From the NCBI GenBank assembly GCA_017480345.1, contig JAFVAU010000025.1, positions 62,001 to 126,000 of the forward strand: a DNA stretch of 64,000 nt, in the 5' to 3' direction. This DNA is from Bacteroidales bacterium (lineage in GTDB: Bacteria > Bacteroidota > Bacteroidia > Bacteroidales > UBA932). Below the pieces are notes generated by a model. The model had not been told where the DNA came from, ran no database searches, and worked only from the letters and a program-made list of their open reading frames with translations. Positions 55,764 through 63,249 of the stretch are shown here, in pieces. Position 1 is the stretch's first letter. Each line of letters starts with the position of its first letter. The translations under genes and the position numbers were made by a program.

Positions 55764-55955
55764 TCAATTCCATTCATGGTTGAACCCGCTGTCGGACGCA
55801 TCTATCTGCTCCAGTTCCTGCGCAGATGACTTCATGCCAGAGGCATTGATGTCATTCACCACGCTGCCGGCAAGGATTTCCTGCTCCATCTCAACCTCGT
55901 ACCGCTTAAGGACGAGGGGGGGAGAATAAAACTGTTTCTTGCGTTTGAATTTCAT
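55764..55955 (-). CDS. Small conserved-looking protein before fimbrillin genes
   Basis: 63 residues, no signal peptide or membrane helix. Basic start KFKRKKQFYSPPLVLKRYEV, then EMEQEILAGSVV and an acidic C-terminus ending SGFNHEWN. Similar short proteins with SPPxxLxxYEVEMExxILAGS are, from memory, common ahead of Bacteroidales lipoprotein genes, but their role is not known. Located between upxY and the fimbrillin gene, 14 bp from the latter. Confidence 0.6.
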   Translation of the reverse strand: MKFKRKKQFYSPPLVLKRYEVEMEQEILAGSVVNDINASGMKSSAQELEQIDASDSGFNHEWN

Positions 55956-55973
55956 TTTCTTTATAACGTTATT

Positions 55974-56510
55974 TTAGGATTCACTGTTCACTTTTTCCAG
56001 CCACGCCCTGGGAACCCGGGCCTTGGCGAACACCAGGCCGGCAAGGCTCACTACCACGTAGAGTTTGCCTTGAAGTTCCAGCACATTGCCTTCCACGCCC
56101 TGCAGAGGGCCCTTGATAACACGGACGCGGTCTCCCACACGCAGGGGCTTGTCCATCAGCCCTCCCTCCTGGATACTTGTCTGGAACACCCGCTGGAAGT
56201 CTTCCATCTCCTTGTCGTCCACTGTCATGATGCTGTGTGTGGCATGGTCTATCAGGAACGACATGGGGACATAGCTGCGGTTCACCAAATCCGTAGCCTC
56301 CCGCTTGGTGGCTTTCAGGAATACCAGATTGGGAACTACCGCGCATTCATGCGTTCCCCCGCCACGGGTCTTTTTCCGGCGAACCGTTGGAACGAAGTTC
56401 TCCACACCAAGGCCCGTGAGCAGGTCTCGCACCTTTATCTCCCAACGGAAATACCGCGTATGGGCCACATACCAGCATGCAGGCTGTATCATTGCACCGG
56501 AAACTGCCAT
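55974..56510 (-). CDS. UpxY-family transcription antiterminator (NusG paralogue)
   Basis: 178 residues from ATG 56510, 2 bp after the upstream stop. N-terminal NGN domain: ACWYVAHTRYFRWEIKVRDL, ENFVPTVRRKK, AVVPNLVFLKATK. C-terminal KOW domain: LRVGDRVRVIKGPLQGVEGN (residues about 125-145). UpxY proteins bind RNA polymerase at the leader of their own capsule operon and suppress early termination. Here the gene comes second, after the sugar transferase, and may serve the long downstream operon including the DGR genes. Confidence 0.88.
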   Translation of the reverse strand: MAVSGAMIQPACWYVAHTRYFRWEIKVRDLLTGLGVENFVPTVRRKKTRGGGTHECAVVPNLVFLKATKREATDLVNRSYVPMSFLIDHATHSIMTVDDKEMEDFQRVFQTSIQEGGLMDKPLRVGDRVRVIKGPLQGVEGNVLELQGKLYVVVSLAGLVFAKARVPRAWLEKVNSES

Positions 56511-56512
56511 GG

Positions 56513-57847
56513 CTAAAACTCCTTTCCACTGACAATGCTCAGGAACGTCAGTCCCAACACTTTGGCATCGAACCAAAGGGACTGGTTCCTCAGGTAATAC
56601 AGGTCAAGGTCCAGACGCGTGAGCATCTTGTCCATCGTGTCTGTATACCCATTGTAAAGCGTAGCATAGCTGGTAACGCCGGGACGGATCTGGTACAGGT
56701 ATGAGTACCGGGGGTTACGCTGCATGATTTGCTCTATATAAACCTCACGCTCCGGACGATAACCGATGAACGACATGTCTCCACGGAACACATTCCACAG
56801 TTGGGGCAGTTCATCCAGATGGTGACGCCGCAGAAAACCGCCCACCCGCGTGAGACGGGAGTCGTTCTCGCCGGCATACAAGTGCGCGCCGTCTTTCTCG
56901 GCATCGGTCCGCATGGAGCGGAACTTAAGGATGTAGAAAGGCTTCCCTCCCCTCCCCATGCGTTCCTGCCGGTAAAGAATTGGTCCTCCATCCTCTAACT
57001 TGACAAGGAGGGCGCACAGAAGTGAAAGTGGTGAGAAAATGATGAGCAGTGCACCGGAGAGAAGAATGTCAAAGGCGCGCTTGAGATACTGGGAGGGACG
57101 GGACATGGTTGAAATGTCGGCCATGGCAGTATCCGACGTAGCCTGAGTACCGGACGACACCGAGGGCTGGTCCTTCGAGAACAGATTCCGCTTAGGGAAA
57201 AAGACGCAGTCAATTCCTCCCAGCTGGATTTCCAAATTCTTGATATCCTCCGGTTGCGACACATGGAAAACAACGACATCGGAAATGACACGTCCCGACA
57301 TATTGGGATTGTCCGTCAGGAAGCCTACTACATTGTATTGTTTTGACAACTCTCTGGCCAGGGCGACCGAAGGAGTGTCCGTACCATATACAAGGGCATT
57401 GCGCAAGGAGGCCCGGGTCTTGACTTTCTCCACCTCTGTCTTGGAGAAAACACGCACGGCAAAACGGATATAGAATAGCTCCAACCCGGTAATGAGGGCG
57501 TCTGTCATGACCGCCAAAACGCTTAATGCCATTGACGGGAAATGCACCAGACCTATTATTAATATAACGACAAGGAGGACCTCCTTAATCAGAATACAGG
57601 TAATAAGGCGGGCCGTGGAACGGACGGTAGCCCAGCGGCGGACCACCCGGTGGCTGCCCGAGAGGATCTCCCCCACAAGCGATGCGCATAGCGCCGCTCC
57701 AAGCCAAACAAGAACAGTCTGCGTATAATTGGGGACAGGGTCACTCAACCATCGGACCAACAACACCGACAGCAAAGATGCCGCTAGTGACAAGGCACAA
57801 TCCTGAAGCAGGATAATCCCCGCTCCAGAATACCGGCCAGAATACAT
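56513..57847 (-). CDS. Initiating sugar transferase (WcaJ/WbaP type)
   Basis: 444 residues from ATG 57847. The longer frame starting at 58015 runs through the inverted-repeat segment and was rejected. N-terminal half with four helices (CALSLAASLLSVLLVRWL, LLVVILIIGLVHFP) and a Rossmann-like middle (ALVYGTDTPSVALAREL). The C-terminal catalytic domain has KRAFDILLSGALLIIF, PILYRQERMGRGGKPFYILK, SRLTRVGGFLRRHHLDELPQ and GDMSFIGYRPE. Transfers the first sugar phosphate to undecaprenyl phosphate. First gene of the operon, so its expression depends on the invertible segment just upstream. Confidence 0.93.
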   Translation of the reverse strand: MYSGRYSGAGIILLQDCALSLAASLLSVLLVRWLSDPVPNYTQTVLVWLGAALCASLVGEILSGSHRVVRRWATVRSTARLITCILIKEVLLVVILIIGLVHFPSMALSVLAVMTDALITGLELFYIRFAVRVFSKTEVEKVKTRASLRNALVYGTDTPSVALARELSKQYNVVGFLTDNPNMSGRVISDVVVFHVSQPEDIKNLEIQLGGIDCVFFPKRNLFSKDQPSVSSGTQATSDTAMADISTMSRPSQYLKRAFDILLSGALLIIFSPLSLLCALLVKLEDGGPILYRQERMGRGGKPFYILKFRSMRTDAEKDGAHLYAGENDSRLTRVGGFLRRHHLDELPQLWNVFRGDMSFIGYRPEREVYIEQIMQRNPRYSYLYQIRPGVTSYATLYNGYTDTMDKMLTRLDLDLYYLRNQSLWFDAKVLGLTFLSIVSGKEF

Positions 57848-57882
57848 ACTATTGTGTTGCTTTTCAGTCACTTCCTTAAACA

Positions 57883-58042
57883 ATCTTTTTCGCAGAGACT
57901 TTTTAATTGAATAAGCAACTGAAAATAAGCGCGATACGAGAATTTTTGGTGTAATGTGCACCAAAATATCCACTAATATGGTTTGTTTTTCCGTATAATT
58001 TTCATACCTTTGCAAGGTAGAAAAAGTCTCTGCGAAAGAGAC
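57883..58042. promoter_or_regulatory. Putative invertible promoter segment, OFF orientation
   Basis: Inverted repeats of 22 bp at 57883-57904 and 58021-58042 match at 20 positions, with an uninterrupted 17-bp core TTTCGCAGAGACTTTTT. They enclose 116 bp that hold a perfect Bacteroidetes promoter directed to the right, away from the sugar transferase whose ATG is at 57847. Inversion between the repeats would aim it at the operon. The neighbouring tyrosine recombinase at 58083 and the Mpi-like invertase at 60629 are candidate catalysts. The layout follows that of the phase-variable capsule promoters of Bacteroides fragilis. Confidence 0.82.
57982..58012 (+). promoter_or_regulatory. Bacteroidetes promoter inside the invertible segment
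   Basis: TTTG at 57982-57985 and TACCTTTG at 58005-58012, spaced 19 bp, matching the TTTG-N19-21-TAnnTTTG consensus. Predicted start near 58019, just at the right inverted repeat. No plus-strand gene follows; downstream lies the 3' end of the integrase gene on the other strand. Confidence 0.85.
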
Positions 58043-58046
58043 TTTT
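58022..58046. terminator. Bidirectional hairpin terminator in the right inverted repeat
   Basis: AAAAGTCTCT and AGAGACTTTT form a perfect 10-bp stem with loop GCGAA, ending in T runs on both strands. It can end the leftward integrase transcript and also the rightward transcript of the OFF-oriented promoter, which starts only a few bases before it. The left inverted repeat lacks this hairpin because of its sequence differences. Confidence 0.7.
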
Positions 58047-58082
58047 CTTGTTTCCCATCCTGTCTCTGCTCTCTTTCGGGCT

Positions 58083-59069
58083 TTACGATTGCACCTTTCT
58101 GTCCCGCATCAGCCGGTCGATAACCGTGCGGTTGGCCGCATCGATTAACCCCTGGTCCAAGTCGGCCAGGTATATTCTTGTGGTTTTTTCGCTGGTATGC
58201 CCCATCCCCGCGCTGATAACAGAGATGGGCACATCCGCATTGCGGGCCATCGTCGCCCACGAGTGCCTTGCCGTTAACGTAGAAAGTTGGAAAGGGATAT
58301 GGCAGCGAGCCCCTATCTCTTTCAGCAATAAGTTGTGACGTTGAAGTTGGTACTCATAGTCCTTGAACGCCCGGGCTGGGTCCCCGTTCTGGATAATGGG
58401 GAATACATAATTGTCATAACACAGCCTGTAATACCGCTCAATGATTGCCACCATGCAAGGTTCCAGCTTCACGCACAGACGTTGTCCAGTCTTGCTTCTC
58501 ACATAATCAATCTCTCCCTTTTTCAGGCAGATATTGTCATGGGTAAGGTGAGCCATGTCCACAAAGCACATTCCACGGGCATAAATACTGAAAAGGAACA
58601 AATCGCGGGTGAAAGCAAGTTCCGGCTCGGCCGACAAATCCAGTGAAACAATCTGCTGCAACGACATCAAGTCCAGCGCCCGCTTGCTGGTCTTGTCAAT
58701 GCCGGTATACACATCCGCAAACAGGCGGTTTTCATAAGGCACAATCCCCTCTTTTGCCGCCCGGTTATACACGGCCCGCAGAATCCGGTTATAAAAAGAG
58801 ACGGTATTGCGCACGCTGCCGCTATTGTACAAATAGCAATTGTATTGGAACAACAGCTCAGGAGAAAGATCCTGCATCATAAAAGAGTTTTCTCCCTCAA
58901 ATTTGGAGAAACTCCGGTACGTGTTCCGGTAGTTGCGGCAGGTGGACAGTTTTCCCGCAGTTTCCAAACGCGAGCAAATGAGCGCAAAGTAATCCTTGAC
59001 AGAAACAGATTTGTGTGTGTACATAACTTTAACAATTAAAGAATCATAATCTTCAAAAGTTACGAACAT
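58083..59069 (-). CDS. Tyrosine site-specific recombinase
   Basis: 328 residues (an alternative ATG at 59024 gives 313). Core-binding domain with SVKDYFALICSRLETAGKLS and SGSVRNTVSFYNRILRAVYN. Catalytic domain: first Arg in FSIYARGMCFVDMAHLT, box II STLTARHSWATMARNADVP (Arg-His, with the usual first His replaced), and GHTSEKTTRIYLADL holding His and the nucleophile Tyr. In Bacteroides such recombinases next to capsule operons invert promoters. It lies 40 bp from the putative invertible segment. Confidence 0.9.
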   Translation of the reverse strand: MFVTFEDYDSLIVKVMYTHKSVSVKDYFALICSRLETAGKLSTCRNYRNTYRSFSKFEGENSFMMQDLSPELLFQYNCYLYNSGSVRNTVSFYNRILRAVYNRAAKEGIVPYENRLFADVYTGIDKTSKRALDLMSLQQIVSLDLSAEPELAFTRDLFLFSIYARGMCFVDMAHLTHDNICLKKGEIDYVRSKTGQRLCVKLEPCMVAIIERYYRLCYDNYVFPIIQNGDPARAFKDYEYQLQRHNLLLKEIGARCHIPFQLSTLTARHSWATMARNADVPISVISAGMGHTSEKTTRIYLADLDQGLIDAANRTVIDRLMRDRKVQS

Positions 59070-59144
59070 TTCGCAATTTCTTCCTGCTGATTGCTCATTT
59101 CATCTGCCAGACATGATTCAAGTCCCCTTCTGCAAATATCATTG

Positions 59145-59450
59145 TCACAGATTCCTTACTCCGCCCTGCTCATAAAAGTAAACGCGAAGAACCTGCCCCC
59201 GTAGCAGCACTATCTTGTCAAAGGTGAATACCAGCCTTCTCTCGCTATTAGGGTCCACTGTCCCCATTCCTGTACTCTGTCCGGGGAAGACCACCTTCTC
59301 ATATTGCAGTCCCCGGCGTGTCCGCCTCCGGCTCTCCACCACAAACCATGGAGTGGAAAGCTCATAGCTCAGCGCCGAATCATTCTTAATGGTAAACATC
59401 AGATAAAGCACATCATCCTTCACCGCGATATTTGTACACAGAATCTCAGC
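59145..59450 (-). pseudogene. 3' fragment of a TraN/DUF4138 conjugation gene
   Basis: About 100 residues with stop at 59145. ILCTNIAVKDDVLYLMFTIK followed by NDSALSYELSTPWFVVES and a late VYFYEQGGVRNL resemble the C-terminal part of TraN-type (DUF4138) proteins of conjugative transposons. The frame is lost near 59450, where IS66 sequence begins on the other strand. Remnant of an integrative conjugative element. Family assignment moderate. Confidence 0.6.
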
Positions 59451-60583
59451 GGAAGCCGTCCGGCAGGAAGTCCGGCGGGCAGAAGGGGCATCAGGGCAGT
59501 ACCCGACTCCAGTCCGAGAATGTCACCGGAGTGGAACGCTGGTATCCTGCGGCAGTGTGCCCGCAGTGCGGAAAGCCGCTGGACATGGACGCGGCCAAGG
59601 TGTTCGACCATCTTCAGATGCAGGTCAAGTGTTCCTGTGGCCACTGCTGCAAAGGGCAGTTCCCGGAGAATGTGAATGCGCCGGTGTCCTACGGCCCCAA
59701 CATCATGGCCATGACCTCGTACCTGAGCACCTATCAGAACGTCCCGTTCAAGCGCCTCACGCATCTGTATGAGACCATCTTCGGGCTCCATATGAGCGAA
59801 GGCTCCGTGTCTAACATGCTGAATGCGATGCGCAAACTCTCCAAGACGCCCTACGAGATGATCAGGCAGAGAGTCGCAGGCGGTAAGGTGGCCGGATCCG
59901 ACGAGACCGGAGTCAACGTCGGCGGCAAGAACAACTGGTTTTGGACTTTCCAGAACGAGGTTGTGACCTACATCGCCTTTGACAAGAGCCGTGGCCACGA
60001 GGTCGTCAACAAGCACTTCTCTCAGGAGGAGCAGGGCGGGATGGTTTGGGTTACTGACCGCTGGCCGACATACTTTATGGACGAAGTCGGGATGGATGAC
60101 CATCAGATATGTATTGCCCATCTGTTGCGGAATCTTACCTATACGATGCAGGCCTTTCCTGATGACGCCTGGAGCCTGGACATGCTGGACCTTCTGCGGG
60201 ACTCCGTCCATCAGCGGAACCAGGGAAACATCGGGACGGAAGTGAGGATAAAGATGGAGGAGAGGCTGGACGAGCTTCTTGCCAGACCGCCCATATACAC
60301 CAGCGAAGACGGGAAAGACACCGCTCTGGACAAGCTCAAGAAGAGCATTGCCAAGCATAAGGACCACGTCTTCACCTTCCTGACTAATCCGGATGTTCCG
60401 CCTACCAACAACGACAGCGAGAACCGCCCGGCCAAGACCAAACTCAAGGTCAGCGGATGCTTCCGCTCCGAGACCGGCGTGGAGAACTACGCCACCGTCG
60501 CCTCCATCATCCAGACGGCGGTCAAGAACGGGCAGAACCCCTTCGAGGTCCTCCGGGTCATTACGACCCTTGTTCTGGCGTAG
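59432..60583 (+). pseudogene. IS66 transposase (TnpC), N-terminally truncated
   Basis: 383 residues. The zinc-binding part (PAAVCPQCGKPLDMDAAKVF, CSCGHCCKGQFPENV), the catalytic region with GSDETGVNVGGKNNWFWTF and VTDRWPTYF, then the third acidic motif NPDVPPTNNDSENRPAKTKL are present. The usual first 90-100 residues with the leucine zipper are missing, and the first few residues are read from foreign sequence. Presumed inactive. Plus strand, unlike its neighbours. Confidence 0.8.
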
Positions 60584-60650
60584 TATCATTGCTTGAATCA
60601 TTGTTGACAAGTGGTCACGGCCTACGGCCTATGGCTGGGGAACCAGAGTA
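59445..60650 (+). mobile_element. IS66-family element remnant
   Basis: The left boundary cuts the traN frame near 59450 and removes the first part of the IS66 transposase. The right boundary near 60650 coincides with the premature end of the DNA invertase gene. No inverted terminal repeats or accessory tnpA/tnpB genes of IS66 are visible, so the remnant is probably immobile. Boundaries approximate. Confidence 0.6.
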
Positions 60651-61189
60651 GTTACAATTTTTCTTTGTGAGCACCCGCTGTTGAGCATCTGAGCAATTGT
60701 TTCGGCCTTGTCATCCAACTTGTAATGCTTGTTCCTGGAACCAATCTGCCGTCCCAGTACAGCCCCTTCGGCCCGCTTCCGGCTCAACGCTTCCCGGGTA
60801 CGCTGGCTGATTAGCTGGCGCTCTATTTCGGCAGACAGCCCGAAAGCAAACGCCAGAACCTTGGACTGTATGTCATCCCCAAGCCGGTATCCTTCCTTTA
60901 TCGTCCACACTCTGCACTCCTTCTCCATGCACGTGTTAAGGATATTCATAATCATAAATAGGCTGCGACCCAAGCGGGACAGATCTGCACATATGATAAG
61001 GTCACCTTTTTTCACATGCGCCAGCAGGCGCCCAAGCTTCCGCTCTTCCGCCTGTTTTGTTCCTGAGATGGTTTCCTGAATCCATCCGTCCACAACAAGA
61101 TGTTCTTTTTGGCAAAAACTATTGATTTCGTAGCGTTGATTAGCCACGGTCTGACGGTCCGTACTGACCCTGATGTAACCGTAAATCAT
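60629..61189 (-). CDS. Mpi-like serine DNA invertase, 3' truncated
   Basis: 186 residues. Serine recombinase fold: YGYIRVSTDRQTVANQRYEI with the nucleophile Ser at residue 9, ICADLSRLGRSLFMIMNI, and EIERQLISQRTREALSRKRA. The C-terminal DNA-binding domain begins (GSRNKHYKLDDKAETIAQML, then CSQRK) but ends in VTTLVPQP exactly where IS66-related DNA starts, so the recognition helix is probably lost. In Bacteroides fragilis the Mpi invertase flips several capsule promoters. Activity of this copy is doubtful. Confidence 0.85.
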   Translation of the reverse strand: MIYGYIRVSTDRQTVANQRYEINSFCQKEHLVVDGWIQETISGTKQAEERKLGRLLAHVKKGDLIICADLSRLGRSLFMIMNILNTCMEKECRVWTIKEGYRLGDDIQSKVLAFAFGLSAEIERQLISQRTREALSRKRAEGAVLGRQIGSRNKHYKLDDKAETIAQMLNSGCSQRKIVTTLVPQP

Positions 61190-61196
61190 AGTATGA

Positions 61197-61229
61197 AATT
61201 TGGATTAATGGTTTAAATTAGTCCAAATT
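61197..61229 (-). promoter_or_regulatory. Palindrome before the invertase gene
   Basis: AATTTGGATTAA (61197-61208) and TTAGTCCAAATT (61218-61229) are inverted repeats with 11 of 12 matches and a 9-bp spacer, starting 8 bp before the ATG at 61189. It may be an operator for autoregulation or a recombination half-site. Confidence 0.45.
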
Positions 61230-61304
61230 CATGAGCCATTCATACGCCCGCGGCCGAAAAATATACGGATTTTCCGCCAAAAATGCCGTCTCTTTGTTGT
61301 GGCA

Positions 61305-61337
61305 TTTGCACAAAACCAAAACAAATGCTTATATTTG
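61305..61337 (+). promoter_or_regulatory. Orphan Bacteroidetes-type promoter
   Basis: TTTG at 61305-61308 and TATATTTG at 61330-61337, spacing 21 bp, fit the consensus. No convincing plus-strand gene follows before the IS110 element. A small palindrome (GCTGCACACGTGCAGC, about 61348) comes right after. It could make a short RNA or be left over from a deleted gene. Confidence 0.45.
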
Positions 61338-61479
61338 CTGGCAAATAGGCTGCACACGTGCAGCAACAGACATACAGCGATTTTCGCTTTGGGACCGGTA
61401 CCGAATCTCCAAATTTCCGTTCCCAGTTGAAATCCAAATAATAGGCTAATTATTTTTGACTTTTCTATTTAGGACGCTC

Positions 61480-61744
61480 TAAATCAAGCATTTGCAAAAC
61501 GATTGATTTTGGGCGCAACAATAACAATCCATCGGTCTCATAGAGATCGAGGTATTAGAGACTCTAAAAAATCCTCGGTAAACAAACTTCCCAAAGCGGA
61601 CAACTGAGTCCAGAGCCGCAAGTATCTGCATTAGGTTACGGAGGCAGGAGGTACACGCTTTAACAAGCGGACGTCAACGCCGCATTGGAATTTAAGTACT
61701 CTCTCCCAAGGGAAGTCTGTTTACCAGACAGGATTTCAATTGCA
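61480..61744 (-). ncRNA. Candidate bridge/seek RNA region of the IS110 element
   Basis: Non-coding DNA next to the transposase stop, rich in short stems: TTAGAG/CTCTAA (61555-61567), CGCTT/AAGCG (61656-61669) with a TAAC loop, TCCC/GGGA, GTCTG/CAGAC (61715-61729), and AAATCAA/TTGATTT near 61485-61510. IS110-family elements encode a guide RNA in their longer non-coding end that pairs with target and donor DNA. Position and structure fit; the guide loops were not identified. Confidence 0.5.
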
Positions 61745-62824
61745 TTATGAGACATAGCAGTTGACATAAGGCTGCTGATGTTTCATGACGAAATAAATAC
61801 GATTGACCAGGCGTCTTGCAATCTTAATAATGGCCTTGCTCGGTTTCATTTTTCTGCAATATTCGACGTAAGCTGCGGAAAGGACCGGATCTTTTCGTGA
61901 TGCTACCCATGCTGCTTCTACAATCAACCACCTCAGTTTGGCGTGGCGCCGAACGGTGATATCACCAATCCCATCATGAGCACCACTGGAATGACACATC
62001 GGGACGATACCTATGTAAGAGGCAAAGCAAGAAGCATCCTTAAAACGGGTAATATCATCCACCTCAGATAAAATCGTCAAACCGGCTAACTGTCCAATTC
62101 CAGGAACACTCATCAAATACTTAAGCGGCTCCTCAAACCGCTCTGTTCTTGACAGAACACGAAGTTCCTTCATCAGCTTGAGTTGCTGAGCACGAAGATC
62201 CTCATACTGTGCAATCAATAAATCAAGGGTTTTCTTTCCGTAATCCGTCTCAAGTTCCAGTCCTTTCAACCACAAGACAAACTTGTTGGTCCAAGCGCAT
62301 CCGGGGCGCTGAAACTCCTCCGGAATATCAATCCCCAGATATCTTAGATGGGACTTGATCCTGTTCTTGTGACGCGTCTGATCTTTTGTCAACGAGTCTC
62401 TCAATCTTATCAAAGAGCGTATCTCTGTTGCCACGCTATCCGGGACATAAATCCCTTTCAACTCTCCGGCACGTAAACTTCTCGCAAGCTTCCCGCTGTC
62501 AACGGCATCTGTCTTCCGCAGTCTCTCTCCAGCCATCGTAGGCACATCCGCAGGGTTCACAACAATGTTGTTTATCCCTAAATTACACAACTCCCAGTGT
62601 ATCCAGAACCCGCAGAAACCGGCCTCGTAGACCGAGTAATATTCCGCATCCGGATAAGTGTTGGTCAGAAACTTGTTCAAGGCAACAGGGCTTGGATCCT
62701 GTGTGAACTTCTTCAATACTGCCTGTTCTGATAGAACAGTTACCGACCAACTTCTCAAATGGACATCAAGTCCGACAAAAATCCTTTGACCTTTGAAGGA
62801 AAATGGTTTACTTTGTGTACTCAT
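61745..62824 (-). CDS. IS110-family transposase (DEDD recombinase)
   Basis: 359 residues, intact. N-terminal RuvC-like DEDD domain: IFVGLDVHLRSWSVTVL (first Asp), YSVYEAGFCGFWIHWELCNL (Glu) and AGERLRKTDAVDSGKLARSL (paired Asp). C-terminal transposase_20 domain: LMSVPGIGQLAGLTILSEVD with the helix-hairpin-helix GIG, then GIVPMCHSSGAHDGIG containing the catalytic-type Ser. Works with a guide RNA to recombine donor and target. Intact frame suggests an active element. Confidence 0.93.
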   Translation of the reverse strand: MSTQSKPFSFKGQRIFVGLDVHLRSWSVTVLSEQAVLKKFTQDPSPVALNKFLTNTYPDAEYYSVYEAGFCGFWIHWELCNLGINNIVVNPADVPTMAGERLRKTDAVDSGKLARSLRAGELKGIYVPDSVATEIRSLIRLRDSLTKDQTRHKNRIKSHLRYLGIDIPEEFQRPGCAWTNKFVLWLKGLELETDYGKKTLDLLIAQYEDLRAQQLKLMKELRVLSRTERFEEPLKYLMSVPGIGQLAGLTILSEVDDITRFKDASCFASYIGIVPMCHSSGAHDGIGDITVRRHAKLRWLIVEAAWVASRKDPVLSAAYVEYCRKMKPSKAIIKIARRLVNRIYFVMKHQQPYVNCYVS

Positions 62825-62915
62825 AGCTACTGTATTTTTAGTTACATGTTCGGCTTTATAAATGTAGCCAAAAATATCAGTAGCTTTTATTTCATATGAA
62901 AAACTTCTCGGGGGT

Positions 62916-63206
62916 CTGCCAAGCGGCAGGGGCCGACAAGCCCCTGAGAGCGTTCTTCATTTGGATTACAAACATAGTTACTTTATCACGAGTTCCCGAG
63001 CGGGAAACGTCTGTGCAATCCAGTGCAGACGTTTTACCGTATTTGTTCGTGATAGGTTTTGGAGAACCTGGTACCTCAGATACGGAAAACGTTTGCACTT
63101 TTTGTGTCCCCCCCTCCCAAGCATTCCCCTATGGCCGGGCTGCGCTTTCACACAGAGGATTCAGCACCCGCGCCCCAGGGCAAGCCCTCCCCCGGCTTGC
63201 CCTTTT
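62916..63206. other. Hairpin-rich non-coding stretch
   Basis: No gene found between the IS110 element and the toxin-antitoxin pair. Structures: CTGCC/GGCAG (62916-62929), CAGGGGC/GCCCCTG (62927-62946), AAACGTCTG/CAGACGTTT (63005-63034), and a long inverted repeat in which 63022-63041 pairs with 63080-63099 with one mismatch and one bulge, enclosing AGGTT/AACCT. The 63005-63034 and 63022-63099 structures exclude each other. It ends in a terminator at 63178-63206. A structured RNA or attenuator is possible. Confidence 0.5.
63178..63206 (+). terminator. Rho-independent terminator
   Basis: GGGCAAGCC (63178-63186) and GGCTTGCCC (63194-63202) pair perfectly over a 7-base loop, followed by TTTT. 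It ends rightward transcripts before the toxin-antitoxin promoter. Confidence 0.7.
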
Positions 63207-63249
63207 CTCCCTCCCTCAATGCACCTGATATTCAAAATAATGAAATAAA

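Larger units (their letters stand above)
61450..62885 (-). mobile_element. IS110-family insertion sequence (approximate limits)
   Basis: Transposase gene flanked by about 60 bp on its 5' side, with the inverted repeat AGCTACTG/CAGTAGCT at 62825-62832 and 62878-62885, and by nearly 300 bp of non-coding DNA on its 3' side. A long non-coding 3' end is typical of the IS1111 branch of IS110. These elements lack terminal inverted repeats and target duplications, so exact limits cannot be set from one copy. Confidence 0.6.

Noticed and set aside
56513-58015. Longer sugar transferase beginning at 58015
   Set aside because: The extra 56 codons run through the inverted-repeat promoter segment and would be replaced on inversion; the ATG at 57847 precedes the first membrane helix directly.
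61231-61449. 72-codon plus-strand frame after the invertase
   Set aside because: No domain, atypical composition, and starts before the only promoter there; probably chance.
63005-63099. Integron attC site
   Set aside because: The inverted repeats lack the conserved GTTRRRY/RYYYAAC boxes at the ends, and no integron integrase is nearby.
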